Shown: positions 5,687 to 6,404 of the stretch, piece by piece
Layout of the letters: each line of letters opens with the position of its first letter
Position numbering within the stretch: the first letter of the stretch is position 1
Assembly: GCA_947589525.1 (NCBI GenBank)
Contig: CANQAW010000103.1
Location: 1 to 6,404, forward strand
Length of the DNA: 6,404 nt
Direction of reading: 5' to 3'
Origin: Candidatus Gastranaerophilales bacterium
GTDB taxonomy: Bacteria > Cyanobacteriota > Vampirovibrionia > Gastranaerophilales > Gastranaerophilaceae
Notes under the pieces: model-generated
The model's database searches: none
What the model was told of the DNA's origin: nothing
What the model saw: only the letters and a program-made list of their open reading frames with translations
Position numbers and translations under genes: made by a program

Positions 5687-6404
5687 TTAGTCTTTTGCGT
5701 GACCTGCCGTACCAAGTACGTCAACCATTTTATGTTTTACCATTTCTTTAACGGCGGTTCTTCCCGGTCCCATATATTCTCTCGGGTCGAATTTTTCGGG
5801 ATGTTCAATGAAAAATTCTCTTATGGTAGAAGTCATTGCCAATCTTAAATCGGTATCTATGTTAATTTTTGCAACACCGTGTTTTGAAGCGTAATTCAGC
5901 ATATCTTCGGGAACACCTTGCGCATTAGGTAATTGACCTCCGAATTTATTACATTTTGCAACAAACTCGGCAGGTACTGAAGAAGAACCGTGTAATACAA
6001 GAGGAAAATCATATCCTACGGTTTCGTTAACCGCTTTTTTAATTGCTGCAAGTCTGTCAAAATCAAGTTTTGCAGTACCCGTAAATTTATATGCGCCGTG
6101 AGATGTACCTATTGCAACTGCAAGTGAGTCACATCCGGATTCTTTAACAAATCTTACCGCATCATCGGGATCAGTGTATGTAGAATCTGCGGATTTAACT
6201 TTAACATCATCTTCAACACCCGCTAATTTACCAAGTTCGGCCTCAACCGAAACTCCTCTTGCATGTGCGTATTCAACAACTTGTTTTGTAAGTGCGATGT
6301 TTTCTTCAAGCGGAAATCTGCTTCCGTCAATCATAACGGAAGAAAAACCGCCGTCGATGCAGGATTTACAAATATCGAAATCAGCACCGTGGTCAAGGTG
6401 TAAT
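5687..6404 (-). CDS. fba: Class II fructose-1,6-bisphosphate aldolase (5' partial)
   Basis: The last 238 codons of a zinc-dependent class II aldolase, which reversibly splits fructose-1,6-bisphosphate into glyceraldehyde-3-phosphate and dihydroxyacetone phosphate in glycolysis and gluconeogenesis. The frame is open to the right edge, beyond the internal Met at 6334, and reads LHLDHGADFDICKSCIDGGFSSVMIDGSRFPLEEN; the start lies outside. Motifs visible are LDHG (catalytic Asp and zinc His), SVMIDGS, VSVEAELGKLAGVED, GTSHGAYKF (zinc His), VLHGSSSVP (zinc His) and INIDTDLRLA (phosphate/substrate site). The C-terminal MGPGRTAVKEMVKHKMVDVLGTAG is typical of the longer bacterial class II type, of roughly 300-340 residues, so about 80 residues are missing. 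It ends with an ordinary TAA, followed by a strong terminator, so TAA works as a true stop in this genome. Base composition is richer in GC than the signalling operon, as expected for a core gene. Confidence 0.96.
   Translation of the reverse strand, partial: LHLDHGADFDICKSCIDGGFSSVMIDGSRFPLEENIALTKQVVEYAHARGVSVEAELGKLAGVEDDVKVKSADSTYTDPDDAVRFVKESGCDSLAVAIGTSHGAYKFTGTAKLDFDRLAAIKKAVNETVGYDFPLVLHGSSSVPAEFVAKCNKFGGQLPNAQGVPEDMLNYASKHGVAKINIDTDLRLAMTSTIREFFIEHPEKFDPREYMGPGRTAVKEMVKHKMVDVLGTAGHAKD

Overview
The window comes from a low-GC, probably strictly anaerobic, fermentative bacterium. The evidence is an AdhE-type aldehyde/alcohol dehydrogenase, a class II glycolytic aldolase, and AT-rich regulatory genes packed into a tight operon. 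The lineage cannot be fixed from the sequence. A gut-type anaerobe such as a firmicute or a Gastranaerophilales-like bacterium would fit, but that is a guess.

Layout from left to right. Positions 1-2311 (minus strand) hold adhE, with its 3' end beyond the left edge. It has a clear promoter and Shine-Dalgarno site, but an in-frame TAA at 1508-1510 cuts it just after the catalytic Cys of the aldehyde dehydrogenase half. The same frame then runs open, with no shift and no other stop, through the complete iron-binding alcohol dehydrogenase region to the window edge. Positions 2445-3410 (plus strand) encode an orphan TOPRIM-domain protein of 321 aa, divergent from adhE and without a visible ribosome binding site. 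Positions 3407-5507 (minus strand) form a three-gene signalling operon, read from right to left: a small protein with a C-terminal OmpR-type winged helix, a soluble GAF-like/HisKA/HATPase histidine kinase, and a single-domain response regulator. The genes lie 2 bases apart (first/second) and overlap by 4 bases (second/third). The response regulator is also interrupted by an in-frame TAA (3500-3502), after which the rest of the receiver domain, including its conserved Lys-Pro, continues in the same frame to a natural stop at 3407. Positions 5687-6404 (minus strand) hold the 3' part of a class II fructose-1,6-bisphosphate aldolase gene, followed by a strong rho-independent terminator.

How the genes fit together: aldolase and AdhE are central metabolism (glycolysis, and regeneration of NAD+ by making ethanol from acetyl-CoA). 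The signalling operon looks like a phosphorelay whose receiver and DNA-binding output are on separate polypeptides. It probably senses a cytoplasmic signal, since the kinase has no membrane segment.

The most notable observation is that two unrelated genes in 6.4 kb each carry one in-frame ochre codon in an otherwise intact, well-conserved reading frame. TAA is also used here as an ordinary terminator (aldolase, TOPRIM gene, natural end of the receiver), so a simple complete reassignment of TAA is unlikely. Recent nonsense mutations, strain mixture or consensus error, and ochre suppression or readthrough remain open.
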